The position numbers and the translations under genes are program-made. Below, one piece after another: positions 23,478 to 33,794 of a stretch of DNA of 64,000 nucleotides. Position 1 is the stretch's first letter. Every line of letters begins with the position of its first letter. The stretch lies in the NCBI GenBank assembly GCA_022432975.1, contig CM039512.1, positions 6,039,858 through 6,103,857 on the forward strand. The letters are read 5' to 3'. The notes beneath the pieces are model-generated. The model saw nothing but the letters and a program-made list of their open reading frames with translations. It did not search any database and had not been told where the DNA came from. The stretch is from Begonia masoniana (taxonomy: Eukaryota > Streptophyta > Magnoliopsida > Cucurbitales > Begoniaceae).

Positions 23478-25509
23478 TGTAACACCCAGTTTTCGGCGGG
23501 TTTTCAATTTCTCGCATAGGAATGACATTTTCGTAAATATGTCAAAGTAAACCCGTTTTACGAACGGGATGTTTCGTTAGAGCCCTAGTAATTAATGAGG
23601 ATTTTTAGAAGAATAAGGAAATTTCAGAAATCCAAATTGACAGTATAACGCCCAAGTGTTCGGTTTCCGCTATATGAGGTAATTTCGTAAATAATTGAAA
23701 TATGTCCATTTTGCGAATTAAGAGTTTTAATGGAATTCTCACAATTAATATGAATTTTGGGAGAAATATGGAAATTTGGAAATCTAAATTGAAAGAGTTA
23801 TACTCGAACTTCCGGTTTTGACCCTATGGCGGTTTAATTCGTAGAGATAGTAAAATAAATCCGTTTGACGAACGAAAAGTTTTATTAGAGCCCTAATAAT
23901 AAGTTTGAATTATTGGTGAAATAAGAAAATTTCAGTGAAACCGAACCGATAGTTGATTAATAGGACAAACGAGAGATTTAAACCGATGGACGAATTCGTC
24001 TTTTGACAAGCCAAATAGATTAAAACACAAAAACCCTCATTTCTCTCACACTTAGCATTTTCCAGAGGGATTCTTCTCCCTCTCTCTGGTGACGTCAAGC
24101 CCTACACGGCGATTCCTCCTTTCCAACGATTTCTCCTCTCCGATCAACCGAGTTTCTTCACGTTTTCTCTTCCCCGCGTGATTCAAGGTGATCAAACTCG
24201 AGACGAGGAGCTCGGTGTGCAACGGACGACAGGTAAGTTCTCGTGGCTTACTGTGGCCGATTGGCCTACACCGTATGTCGGAATTTGTTGTTGAGGATTG
24301 TTGGAGCTTTGTTGTTTAATTGCTTCGCTTTGGTTGGGAAGATTAGGTTTGATTGTTTTATAAGATACGTGTTATGATGTTTTGATATATTGAGAGGTTT
24401 TGATGGTATTCTCGTTATGTATGTTTAAATTACGTACTGAACTATTCATGCATCATTGTTTTCAAAATGCCATGAAAACGAATTTACGCATTGATTTCAA
24501 AGAGAAAGAATTGCGTGCATGTAACAAGTAATTGAACAACATATGGTGGTTATTTGGGGTGAGGTTCAGACCTGGCGTTCCGTGGTGAGCGGGTCTCCCT
24601 CCTTTCAGATGGTGTGGGCTATCTACCCGCTTGATGTGCCCTATCCATCTGACTGATTTAGGGCCCTGATAACCAAGACTGACACGTACTGAAATGAATG
24701 ACATGGACGGCTTTCATTGCATACATGATCATGCATATACATTTACGTAGAACTTGCTGAGATTTTTATCTCATAGGTGTCTTTATGGTGTAGGTGACTA
24801 CGAGCAAGGTGAGGACGATGTCCCTCCACCTGACAAGCCTACAGCTTGAGGGAGGATGTTCGTGGGGGCGGTTGGAGTAGTCGATGCGAGCACAACCCGT
24901 ACGGAGCATAGGTTATGTGTTTTGAGATTTTGGGTTGCAATGGTTGATGGGGGACGATATTAATGTTTGAATAGAACCCTTATTAGGATGCTTGGTATCT
25001 GGATAGGTTATAAATCGATATTTTGTTTAGTTTCTGCCACGTACAGTGAACATTGACTTTTTAGTGAAATAGAAATGTAGGTTGTAAAATTGGATGAGTT
25101 TTGATGTTTTGAAGGTAGTTTGAGGATTTAAGTTAGAATTGAAGTTTGGTGTTTGATTTCGATGATTTTAGGTGGAACGTTCGGTTTTTAGAACGATCCA
25201 CGCAGATGGTTTTCGTGAATTTTTGATATGTTTTTGGATACGTTTTTACGCTCCGTTTTAGGTCGGTTTTTAAAGAATTTTACGGGAGGCAAAGTTGAGG
25301 GTGTCGGGAATGCGTAGGTAAACTTTTAAGCGATTTGGAGGTATTTGGTTCGGGAAAATAGGAAGAAATATGGGGAAAAGTCAAAAGGGGTCAAAATGGG
25401 TGTTTTTAGGTGTTTTTGGGCGAGAAAAACCCGTGCCCGATCGATCGATTGGGCCCGGGGCGCGATCGATCGCGGCCGGGGTGTTTTTGGATGAAGAAAG
25501 CCCGAGCCG
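23478..25509 (+). repeat. 3' LTR of the Gypsy element, truncated
   Basis: Matches the first 2,032 bp of the 5' LTR; it stops at GCCCGAGCCG and lacks the last 617 bp. I counted roughly 40 differences by eye, mostly transitions, so the insertion is fairly young. Confidence 0.88.
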
Positions 25510-25550
25510 CGTGATTCAAGGTGATCAAACTCGCGGCCGGGGTGTTTTCA
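25509..25550. other. Patchwork junction between the Gypsy LTR and the Copia fragment
   Basis: The bases after the truncated LTR are two short copied pieces. GCGTGATTCAAGGTGATCAA and the next five bases match LTR position 24176 and its 5' counterpart at 18507. CGGCCGGGGTGTTTT matches 25474. Copia coding sequence starts at once afterwards. This looks like templated filler DNA from double-strand break repair. Confidence 0.7.
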
Positions 25551-26379
25551 GATTACCCAATCTCCTGATGGAATTTTCTTCTGTCAAGAAAAGTACATTA
25601 AGGAATTTCTTAAGAAATTTGGTTTGGAATCTGTCAAATCTTCTAGAACTCCCATGAGTACCACAACCAAATTAGACAAAGATGAAAACGGTATAAGTGT
25701 GGACATTAAGAAATATCGTGGTATGATTGGTTCTTTGTTATATCTGACTGCTAGTAGGCCAGATATACTCTTTAGTGTCTGTCTATGTGCTAGATTCCAA
25801 GCTGCCCCTAAAGAATCCCATTTAACTACTGTAAAAAGGATTTTCAAATATTTGAGTGGGACTTATGATTTAGGATTATGGTATCCAAAGGGCACTTCTT
25901 TTAATCTGATTGGATATTCAGATTCTAATTATGCAGGTAGTCTTGTTGATAGAAAAAGCACTAGTGGCACCTATCAGTTCTTAGGTGAATCTTTAGTCTC
26001 CTGGTATTCTAAGAAACAGAATTCTGTTGCATTATCAACTGCTAAAAGTGAATATATTGCGGCTGGCAGTTGCTGTGCACAAATGCTTTGGATGAAACAA
26101 ACTCTAGAAGACTATAATCTGTTCTATGATAGGATTCCTATTCGGTGTGACAACACCAGTGCTATCAACATTTCTAAAAATCTAATTCAGCATTCTAGAA
26201 CTAAGCATATAGAGGTCAGATATCACTTTATAAGAGATCATGTTCAAAAAGGTGATATTTCCTTAGAATTTGTTAATTCTGTTGATCAATTAGCTGATAT
26301 CTTTACCAAGCCTTTGGATGAAAAGACCTTCAATAATATTAGAATAAGGCTAAGTCTCATTCGGTTTGAGAAAAACTAA
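25549..26379 (+). pseudogene. C-terminal Copia polymerase fragment (reverse transcriptase end and RNase H)
   Basis: An uninterrupted 276-codon frame entered at the junction, without a start codon. It shows YRGMIGSLLYLTASRPDI, the end of the Copia reverse transcriptase, then the RNase H words GYSDSNYAG, DRKSTSGTYQFLG, LSTAKSEYIAA and RTKHIEVRYHFIRDHV, ending with QLADIFTKPL. The acidic residues of the RNase H core (GYSDSN and KSEYIA) are present. The frame is intact to its stop at 26379, so decay is recent; it is dead because everything upstream is missing. Confidence 0.9.
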
Positions 26380-26691
26380 GGTTATTTCTCTGTTGATGAA
26401 TCTTGTGTAATAGAGCTGTTTTTAGCTGTGAGGACATCGGTAGATGCAGTGTTTTCCAATAGGCATCGGCAGATGCATTTCTATCGGTAGGAATCGGAAG
26501 ATGTATTCTTTATCTGCCGACACGTGTGACCCATCGGGTTAATCGGTTTTACACGTGTGTCTTCATCTCGTCGGGCGATGCCCTATTATCTTTTAAACTC
26601 TGTTTCTTCTCAAAGACGCTTCACATTTCGCGCTCTTTCTGAAAACCTCTGCCCTACCAGTTCTCTATCTCTCTCGAGTCCTATTCCTCAA
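26380..26691 (+). repeat. pol-env spacer with inverted copies of the LTR repeat word
   Basis: Between 26428 and 26545 the words CATCGGTAGATGCA, CATCGGCAGATGCA and ATCGGAAGATGTA occur. They are the reverse complement of the TGCATCTGCCGATG word arrayed in the LTR at 29385-29815. The rest looks like an mRNA leader for the following frame. Confidence 0.65.
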
Positions 26692-28782
26692 ATGGATTTT
26701 CCAAGTTCATCTTCTCGCGCTGCTAAGTAATCTGCCAAGAAAAAGGTCAAAGTATCAGCTCGTCCTCCCCGAGAGATTCCTCGTGCCAAAGAGTGGCCAT
26801 CTCTCTTCTTTCTCTCTAAGGCTGCTGAGTTAAGGTACCATGACGACTATAGGTACAAAATTTTAATCCCCAGTCGATGGATTTACTTTGATGACTTAGC
26901 AGGAATTGATATTATAGAACCCTTGAAGGATCTTAGGTTGTTAGGATTATTTGAAGTAGAATCGTACTATTACCCAGAGGCAATCAGAATGTTCTATGCT
27001 AATATGAGTTTTACTTCTGATTTCTCTATTATTAAGAGCTATGTGTATAGCAAGCATATAGAGATCACTCCTAAATTTATTAATGCCCTTTTGGAGTGCT
27101 CCCATTTAGATAGCCGCCCTTTCTAGTACATGACCGGCTCTGAGCCCCCTTTCTTTGGTACCTCTGAGGGTCTCAGTTTTCTACAGCTTATAGTTCTTGA
27201 CCCAAACCATACCCCAGATCCTCTTAAAGGCAAACACCTGACTGCCAGAGCCAGGTTGTTTCATCAGATGATAGGATACAATATTATCCCTAAGGGCGGT
27301 CACCATGATGAGGTGAGTGCAATGGAGTTTTTTGTTATGTTTGCACTGTACCAAAAGGCCCCCTTCAATCTTGGATATGTTGTGGTTCGAAGGATGATTC
27401 AGGCTGTGACATCCAGAGCTACCTCCTTTCCTTACAACCTGCTTCTCATGAAGATTTTTATGCATCTTGAGGTTGTCTTTCCAGAGGATGAAGACCCCTT
27501 TCGTCTTCAACCCACAAGTTTCTATTCCAAAACCACTTTGACCAAAATGGGAATAAAGAGAACCAGAACTGGGGAGCTTGTTGTGAATGCTCCTAAGAGA
27601 AATACTGCTAAGGAAGCAGTTGCCAAAAAAGGAAAGAGAAAACTTAGCCTGCTAGAGGAGTCCACTGCTGAAGGAGGGGATGACTCTGAGATACCAGCAT
27701 TTAATAATTCTCCTTCTCAATCTCAGGCTTCTAGCTTCCAACCTCCTCTTGTGCGAAGGCGTCCAGCCCCTTTCTCACGGGCACTTATTTCAGAGGAAAT
27801 CTCTACTCCATCCTCTGTGCCCCTACCCCTTCCAGAGAATCCTCCATCTCCTCCATCTGCACTTCCTTTGCCAGTTCTGCTTCCTCCAGCTCCTCCCTCT
27901 CCAGTCCAACAGACTATGTCTCCTCCATCACCAGTCCAACCACCTCCTACAGTCCAATTACCTCCTCCAAGTCCAACTGCTTCTCAAGTCCCAATCCCTT
28001 CACCTCCTTTACCTGCACTTTTGATGCCTTCACTAACTGCCATTCCACCTATCCCCCTCACTCCTCAAGTACCAGTATTCTCACCCATTCCCTCAGTACC
28101 ACCTGCCACTCCTCTAACTTATCAGAGGAGATTTTCGATGAGTGAGACTCAGTATAATGAGCTGAAGGTCTCTATTGCCCGCATCCAGTCAGCTCTCAGT
28201 TCCATTGAAAGTAGGATTGAACAGTCTCTTGATGCCAAGCTAGCCAAGAATCAAAAAGACATCCGCACAGATTTAGATACCGGTCTTGGTTTGTTGTCTC
28301 AAAAACTGGATGCTGATAGGCGCATGGTTGTCAGGGAACTTGAGTCACTCAAATCCTCAATTGACAATTTGCATCCCGAACCAGAACCTGAACCATCTAG
28401 CTCTGTCAGTGTTTCAGAGGCCTGCTTTGAAGATTGGTTTCTTCCTCTTTCCAGGCCTGCAGTTACTGAAGATGTGCGCTTCATGTCACTGGATCTTCAG
28501 GAGGCTGAATTTGCTTTCTCTCCTCCTAATGTGTCTACTGCTGGTCTTTCTGTCGAGCCTTCTCCATGTATGGACATGGTGGTGTATCAAGGTCCCTCTA
28601 CCTCTGTTGCTTCTCAGCCAGAGCCTACTCCATGCCAGGATTTAGTGCTTTATCAACCATCTATTCCTCTTGATATTCATTCTCTTCGTGCCCTTGTAGA
28701 TGCATATTTTCATTCAAACCTTGAAGTACCTGCTTGGATTAGCCAAGCTTTCTGGAATCATTTTGTCTCTTTTTTTAAATAG
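26692..28782 (+). pseudogene. Sirevirus env-like ORF, two in-frame stops
   Basis: The frame from ATG 26692 runs 697 codons but is interrupted by TAA at 26728 and TAG at 27124. The first half (for example RAKEWPSLFFLSKAAELRYH, IPKGGHHDEVSAMEFFVMF) resembles the N-terminal domain found in plant Copia env-like and plant transposon proteins. A strongly Pro-rich region (SPPLP, PPSPVQPPP) covers about codons 370-475. It is followed by a likely coiled coil (YNELKVSIARIQSALSSIES) and an acidic tail. No signal peptide is evident. Function in Sireviruses is unproven. It is classed as a remnant because of the stops and because the element is truncated. Confidence 0.78.
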
Positions 28783-29161
28783 ATGTTTTTGTTTGTAAAC
28801 AATTGGTACACAATTTTATTAATTTCTACTTACATTTCGCTGATGTTTCTACTCTGTGTGCTGCATGCCTTGGTTATGTTTCTCTCTCTGTTTGTTTTTG
28901 ATAATGTCAATGGGGGAGAATGGTATAAATAAATATATTTGATCTATGCTTTGTGCCATTACTATATTTTGGAACTTTGAAAATCTGGATATATGTGGAA
29001 CTCTGAAAATATGGATATATGCATATTTTTGGAACTCTGGTATGCTCCCTGTTTTTTTTTGGAATATATGCATTTGCTATGGGGGAGCTAGAATTATGGG
29101 GGAGAGTAGTGGTTAATCAAATTTTATACTCATAATTTGTCATCATCAAAAAGGGGGAGAT
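28783..29161 (+). other. Multiple polypurine tracts before the Sirevirus LTR
   Basis: GGGGGAG occurs at about 28911, 29080, 29098 and 29152, the last immediately before the LTR start. Several purine tracts between env and LTR are typical for Sireviruses. TTGTCATCATCAAAAAGGGG is the familiar terminal context. Confidence 0.75.
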
Positions 29162-30505
29162 TGTTGACTTAAATGTTGGTTAAGTCTAAATATGTTTTCG
29201 ATGATGTGTTTGTATGGTTAATATTGTAATTTGATTATGTTTATTTAGTGAGAATAATGAATTATTCAGTTGATTCAATCTATTGGAAATGCCCTTGGAA
29301 ATGGTATTTTATTATTCTAACAATTGGGTTAAGTGTATAGGGCTAAATAGTTTATACAGAGCTGAAAAATTGATAAACAAAGACTACACATGCCGATCGC
29401 TTGACGTCAAAAGGCTACATTGCTTCTGCCGATGGAATAGTCAAGCTACTCATACCGATGGCGTTTTTGAAGTTGCACATACCGATAATGGTTCAGCGCT
29501 AATGCTTGTGCCGATAGAGTTCAAGTTGCATCTGCCGATAGCGTCAAGGGGTGCATCTGCCGATGGCGTTTAAAGCTGCATCTGCCGATGGCTTTCAAGC
29601 TGTATCTGCCGATGGCTTTCAAGCCACATCTGCCGATGGCTTTCAAGCTGCATCTGCCGATGGCTTCAAGCTGCACCTGCCGATGGCTTACAAGTTGCAT
29701 CTGCCGATTGAATTCAAAGCTTGCTTCTGCCGATGACTTATCATGTCGCATCTACCGATGGCGTTTTGAAGATACTCATGCCGATAGCTGTTTTAAAGCT
29801 GCTTCTACCGATGATCTTCCGCTAAAATTCAAAATAGCCGCGAAGCTACAGTGACGTCGTTTTCAGCATTAACTCCAGAACTTTAATGGCGACGACGACT
29901 TGCAACTACAGACGGCAACGGCTACCTGATCTAGTACGGATGCTTCCCAACGGTAACATTTTCCATTTGAAGAAAGAAACATTCAATTCTGAGCTAAAAA
30001 TAAGACAGAGTATTTAAGCCGAGGTTAGAGCACGAAGACACAATTTTTTGCGAAAATTCATTGCTGAGCCCTAACTTGAAATTATTCATACTCTGTAATT
30101 CTATCTACATCTCTCCTTTCCAAAACTTGCGATTCTGTTTTGAGAGTTTGTAGATTATTGTAATCTGTGATTCAAATCTGAAAACCCTGTAAGGTAGTGG
30201 ATTGACGCCCGTAAAGTTCAATCCAGGATTGTATAAGGCTGTGGATCGAAGCCCGTAAAGTTCGATCAGCATTTCTCGTTGAGGAGAAGTAAGGAATCTT
30301 CAAGGGGGAGCCTTGGAGCGTGGACGTAGGCAGTTTGGCCGAACCAGGTTAAAAACTGTGGTGTCGAATTTTCTCTCACTCTCTTTACTTTATTTGTTTG
30401 TATGCTATTAGTCTCTAAGCTTTATTCAAGAGAGAAATTGATTTAGAAAATTAAGTTAATTTAAAAAGTCTAATTCACCCCCCCTCTTAGACAATACTGA
30501 TCCTA
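29162..30505 (+). repeat. 3' LTR of the Sirevirus-like element
   Basis: Starts TGTTGACTTAAATG after the polypurine tract. It contains a long tandem array (29385-29815), a likely TATA region (GTATTTAAGCC, about 30010) and leader words typical of Sireviruses (GTGGACGTAGGC, GGCCGAACC). It ends near CACCCCCCCTCTTAGACAA plus about 15 bp. The right boundary is approximate. Confidence 0.75.
29385..29815 (+). repeat. Array of about 17 TGCCGATGGC units in the LTR
   Basis: A CATCTGCCGATGGC-type word recurs every 23-27 bp. Its most regular part is 29554-29700 with 24-bp units (GCATCTGCCGATGGCTTTCA). Units at the edges are more diverged. No unique spacers separate the copies. Confidence 0.85.
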
Positions 30506-30507
30506 TA

Positions 30508-30912
30508 ATGAGGGGGTCCCAAGATGACGTTCATGTACAGTCACCCACGACCACAGTGCTCCCGGCGCACCAGGGGGAGAGTACTAGTAGAGCGAAGATA
30601 GACTCTCTAGCAGACAGAGTCCATCAGTTTGAAATGAGGCAGACGGAGTCTCATCTAGAGGTGATGAACTACCTTAGAGGGATAATGAACTATCAGAAAG
30701 ATACGATAGACTACCAGAGAGGCATGAGACAGATCATCGTGGATTGGATGGGAGCCGATGACGAGGATGGTCAACAAATGTCGAGCGATGAGGACGACAC
30801 CCAACCGATGGTGGCAGATGATGAGGAAGTCCAACCGATGGTGGGCAATGACGACGATGCCCAATCATACGTACATTTCAATCATTTTTCCTCATTTTTA
30901 TTTTCATTATAA
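30508..30912 (+). CDS. Acidic coiled-coil frame inside the MULE, unknown function
   Basis: A 134-codon frame directly after the Sirevirus LTR. Residues 25-75 look helical (IDSLADRVHQFEMRQTESHL, then three YQ-containing repeats NYLRGIMNYQKDTIDYQRGM). Residues 80-120 contain three Asp/Glu-rich repeats of the form DDE-VQPMV. It reads toward the transposase gene, so it could be the 3' part of the left-hand MULE gene whose start at 17792 was cut off by the retrotransposons. It is not recognisable as transposase, Ulp1 protease or mudrB. The ATG at its start may be incidental. Confidence 0.45.
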   Translation: MRGSQDDVHVQSPTTTVLPAHQGESTSRAKIDSLADRVHQFEMRQTESHLEVMNYLRGIMNYQKDTIDYQRGMRQIIVDWMGADDEDGQQMSSDEDDTQPMVADDEEVQPMVGNDDDAQSYVHFNHFSSFLFSL

Positions 30913-31030
30913 TTATTATTTTCTAATATAACTTTCATTACGTCAGGCTATGAAGTTATGAAGAAGAAGTCCAACCGTAGTTTATTTTGTAATTCAATTT
31001 GATGTACATTAGTTTGAAAGACTTTAATAT

Positions 31031-31420
31031 GATGTATTTGAGTTTATGATGTAAAATTCTAGAACTGGTGTACTTTAGTTTGATGTACTTTAGTTTGATG
31101 GACTTCAATTTTATGTAATTTAGTTTGATGCACTTTAGTTTGATGTAAAATTCTGAAACTGTTTAGGTATTTGAATATGCAAGATGATACTAGTTATGGA
31201 TGGTCAAAAAACAAAGGAAACTTTGGTCAAATTTTTAATTTTTTCACTAAATTATACTACGTTTGATACATTAAAGTTTGATACACTAAATTTTTTACAT
31301 TAATTGGACAGAATTTCCTTTGTTTTACAACTCCCCATAACTAATATTAAACAGTTCCTGCATATTCAAATAACCAAACAGTTCTAGAATTTTATATCAT
31401 AAACTAAATACATCAAAGTA
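31031..31420. repeat. Imperfect inverted repeat between the convergent MULE genes
   Basis: GTAAAATTCTAGAACTG and GTATTTGAATATGCA in the left arm pair with their reverse complements around 31360-31395. ACTAGTTATGG...AAACAAAGGAAA pairs with TTCCTTTGTTT...CCATAACTA at 31314-31350. Short TTTGATGTACTTTAG repeats fill the left arm. Transcripts would fold back. Confidence 0.7.
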
Positions 31421-31807
31421 CAATGTCTATGAAATAAAACTATAATTTTAATTATAAACTACAATGGTTGTGTGTAGCTTTACAACATAAACTACAATGT
31501 ACATCAATTTAAATTACAACAGAGAAAAGACATAAAATAAAGGACAATGTCCATAAGATAAAACAGTTTTAGCATCCCCTTCCTCGTCATCGCTTGGTAG
31601 TCCATCATCCCCTTCCATGGTCGTGTATAGAAGATTCATGCACGTAATGAAAACTATATTAGTTAAATAATGAAAGTTTGTTTATGATAATAATGGGTAA
31701 AATTGTATCTACGTTCCGTCAAATGTTTGGAAACCCATAAATGTGTAGTGCAAAGCGGCAGCGCCTGAAGTGGATCTCATGTGAGAACATGTGTGACTAT
31801 TATGCCT

Positions 31808-33794
31808 TTAACGCTGATATTTACCACACGACATCGTTAATTTCTTCTTAGAAATTTTTGACGTAGACGGCTCATCGACATGACACACTCTTTTCTTTGT
31901 CGGTCTACCAGGTTGACGCCTTTTCTCAAGCAAAACGATTAGGGTCAAATCGTCTGGTTCCGGCCACATTTGTTGGTCATTAATGAGACGAATGAATTTT
32001 GAGTACATCGCCAAATATGTAGACCGGTGATACCATTGATGAACGAAATTTTTCGGCGTAGTCTCATGAAATTCATGCATGGAATTGCATGAACACATGA
32101 GATTGCAGTAAGATTCCACCTCCGACATTTGCACACGCATGCATTCAGGTCAACGACATATTGTTCGTTGTCGTTTCTGATCTTAAACCTTGCATCTCCT
32201 GCTAACTGAGTACTCCAATTTTAAGTTGCCTCTTTTAGCTTCCCTAGCTTTTTCGTTATCTTGTGACACAAGATATTTGTTGAGTTGAGCATCTTGTTGT
32301 ATTTTTTTACAATGTGAGTCATCAAAGAATTTCGACTAATCTCGAACATGGTCAGGATCAGTTTGTCCCTGATCGGCAATAGAGCTGCATTGAACGACTC
32401 GCATAAATTATTCAAGTCCAAGTTGCACTTGGGAATCGACGAAAACGCATGAGTAGCCTAATAGCTAGGTGGTGTTCGCCGAAGCCATGCGTGGGCAGCC
32501 GCGTTTAACTCATGCACTTTCCTCATTGCTATCTCGAAATATTTTCTTGTGGTTGCCCTTGCTGCATTCCACATTGCATCTCTGTACGCTTTTCCCTGAA
32601 ATCAGCTTTTGAAGTTTGCATACATATGCCGGAGGCAGTAGCAGTGTTCAGTTAAACCACAAGTCTCATCCACAGCAAACGACAACCCCTGACATTATAA
32701 AGAAAAACATACTCAGCATAAAACAATATAATTACAACGCTTGAACAATAATATATACCTTTTTTTCGATCCGACACAAATGTCCATCTGCGTCCATCGT
32801 CAGTGCCTAAGTCATTCTGCAATATCTCTAAAAATCACTTCAACGAGTCCTTGCATTCTGACTCTACATTGGCAATGACAATGAGATATATGTCATTGTT
32901 ACCATCAATACTGACGACCGTGAGCAATTGACTGGGGCAAGATCCATTCAGATGACATCTATCTAAACAGATAATAGGTCTGCCCCGTTGCAGCAAATCT
33001 GCCTTGCAAGCAGCCATACATATGTACATTCTTTCATATATCATCTTCTCATTTTGCCCCTCGCCCACCAGGTAACCATGTATTTTCACTGTGCTATCTA
33101 GATTTGATCTCCTGATTTATTCTGCGTATGAATGGAGTAGCTTGAATTGTTCTTCGCTCCTTTCGTAATTAAGTTCTTTAGTTTTGCTTCTTGCTCTTTT
33201 GGCAAGACTGGGCGTAATGTTCACATTATATTTCTTCCTCACTGTCTCGATAATAGAAGGAATTTCTTAGTCCCGTTAACCTTTGAACCTATCCAAATAA
33301 CGTTTTGCCAACCATTTTGTCGAAGCGTGTCTATTATCAATTGTCCTTGCACAGCTGTGAGTTTTAAAGTAACTCTTTATTTGGAATGTCAACTTATTTT
33401 GCATGACCGAAGCATGCAGTTGCCATTTACATCCTCCTTGACCCTCTGTCGTGAGACGCGTACGTTCACTTTTAACGAATTTTTTATCAAATTCATTTTT
33501 CAAAGCATAATTTCGTACTTCCTCTCTAATGGCCGTTAAAGAACTATATTGTCTACCCAAACAAAAATCATCCAAAATTTCTTCCATTACTTATATGCTT
33601 TCTGCCTCATCATCATCCGACATAAACGGTACTCGAAGCTTATCGTCTATGGTTTGCGATGTTGAATGCACCTCTATGTATCCAATCGCCTCTAAGTGAT
33701 CGAATGTTTGAATATCACCGTATATGAGAGCTTTCTTCTCCAGATACAACTTTATGTTCGCAGGTTCAACTGCATCAACCAATCTCTCAGCCAT
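31808..33794 (-). pseudogene. MULE transposase (mudrA-like), broken
   Basis: From the ATG at 33794 the pieces follow the order of a MULE transposase. These are the N-terminal MAERLVDAVEP segment (stop at 33591); a MuDR DNA-binding-like segment at 33587-33276 (TEGQGGCKWQLHASVM, RHASTKWLAKRYLDRFKG); the linker IIETVRKKYNVNITPSLA (about 33250); the DDE-type catalytic core at about 33030-32850 (ICLDRCHLNGSC, VVSIDGNNDIYLIVIANVESE); NNLCESFNAALLPIRD (32415); a degenerate SWIM finger (SYCNLMCSCNSMHEFHE); and NDQQMWPEPDD...RRQPGRPTKKR near the end. Stops and frameshifts occur between the blocks, and LDGCHLKG has become LDRCHLNG. The gene is dead but its family is clear. Confidence 0.9.

Larger units (their letters stand above)
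17809..25509 (+). mobile_element. Gypsy LTR retrotransposon (Tekay/Del-like chromovirus type), internally deleted
   Basis: A 5' LTR (17809-20457), a primer-binding site for initiator tRNA-Met, a short gag frame with zinc knuckles, a long non-coding interior, a polypurine tract and a 3' LTR cut short at 25509. The motifs around the polypurine tract (GGGACAAAATTTC...GGTGGGTAGAATGTAACACCC) and the paired zinc knuckles fit Del/Tekay-type elements. No protease, reverse transcriptase or integrase frame remains, so it could have moved only with proteins supplied in trans. The insertion site inside the MULE leaves TTAGT at 17804-17808 as the presumptive left target repeat; the right one is lost with the 3' LTR end. 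Confidence 0.85.
25549..30505 (+). mobile_element. 3' part of a Sirevirus-like Copia retrotransposon
   Basis: It contains the end of pol (RNase H), a spacer, an extra env-like frame after pol, a run of GGGGGAG purine tracts ending in AAAAAGGGGGAGATTGT, and a 3' LTR beginning TGTTGAC at 29162. The extra ORF after pol and the repeated polypurine tracts are hallmarks of the Sirevirus lineage. The 5' LTR, gag and most of pol are missing. The right LTR end is near 30505 (ACTGATCCTATA), not exactly fixed because no target duplication can be compared. Confidence 0.82.

Noticed and set aside
29385..29815. Regularly spaced repeats resembling a CRISPR array
   Set aside because: Units are contiguous without unique spacers, lie in a plant LTR and decay toward both edges; this is an LTR tandem repeat.
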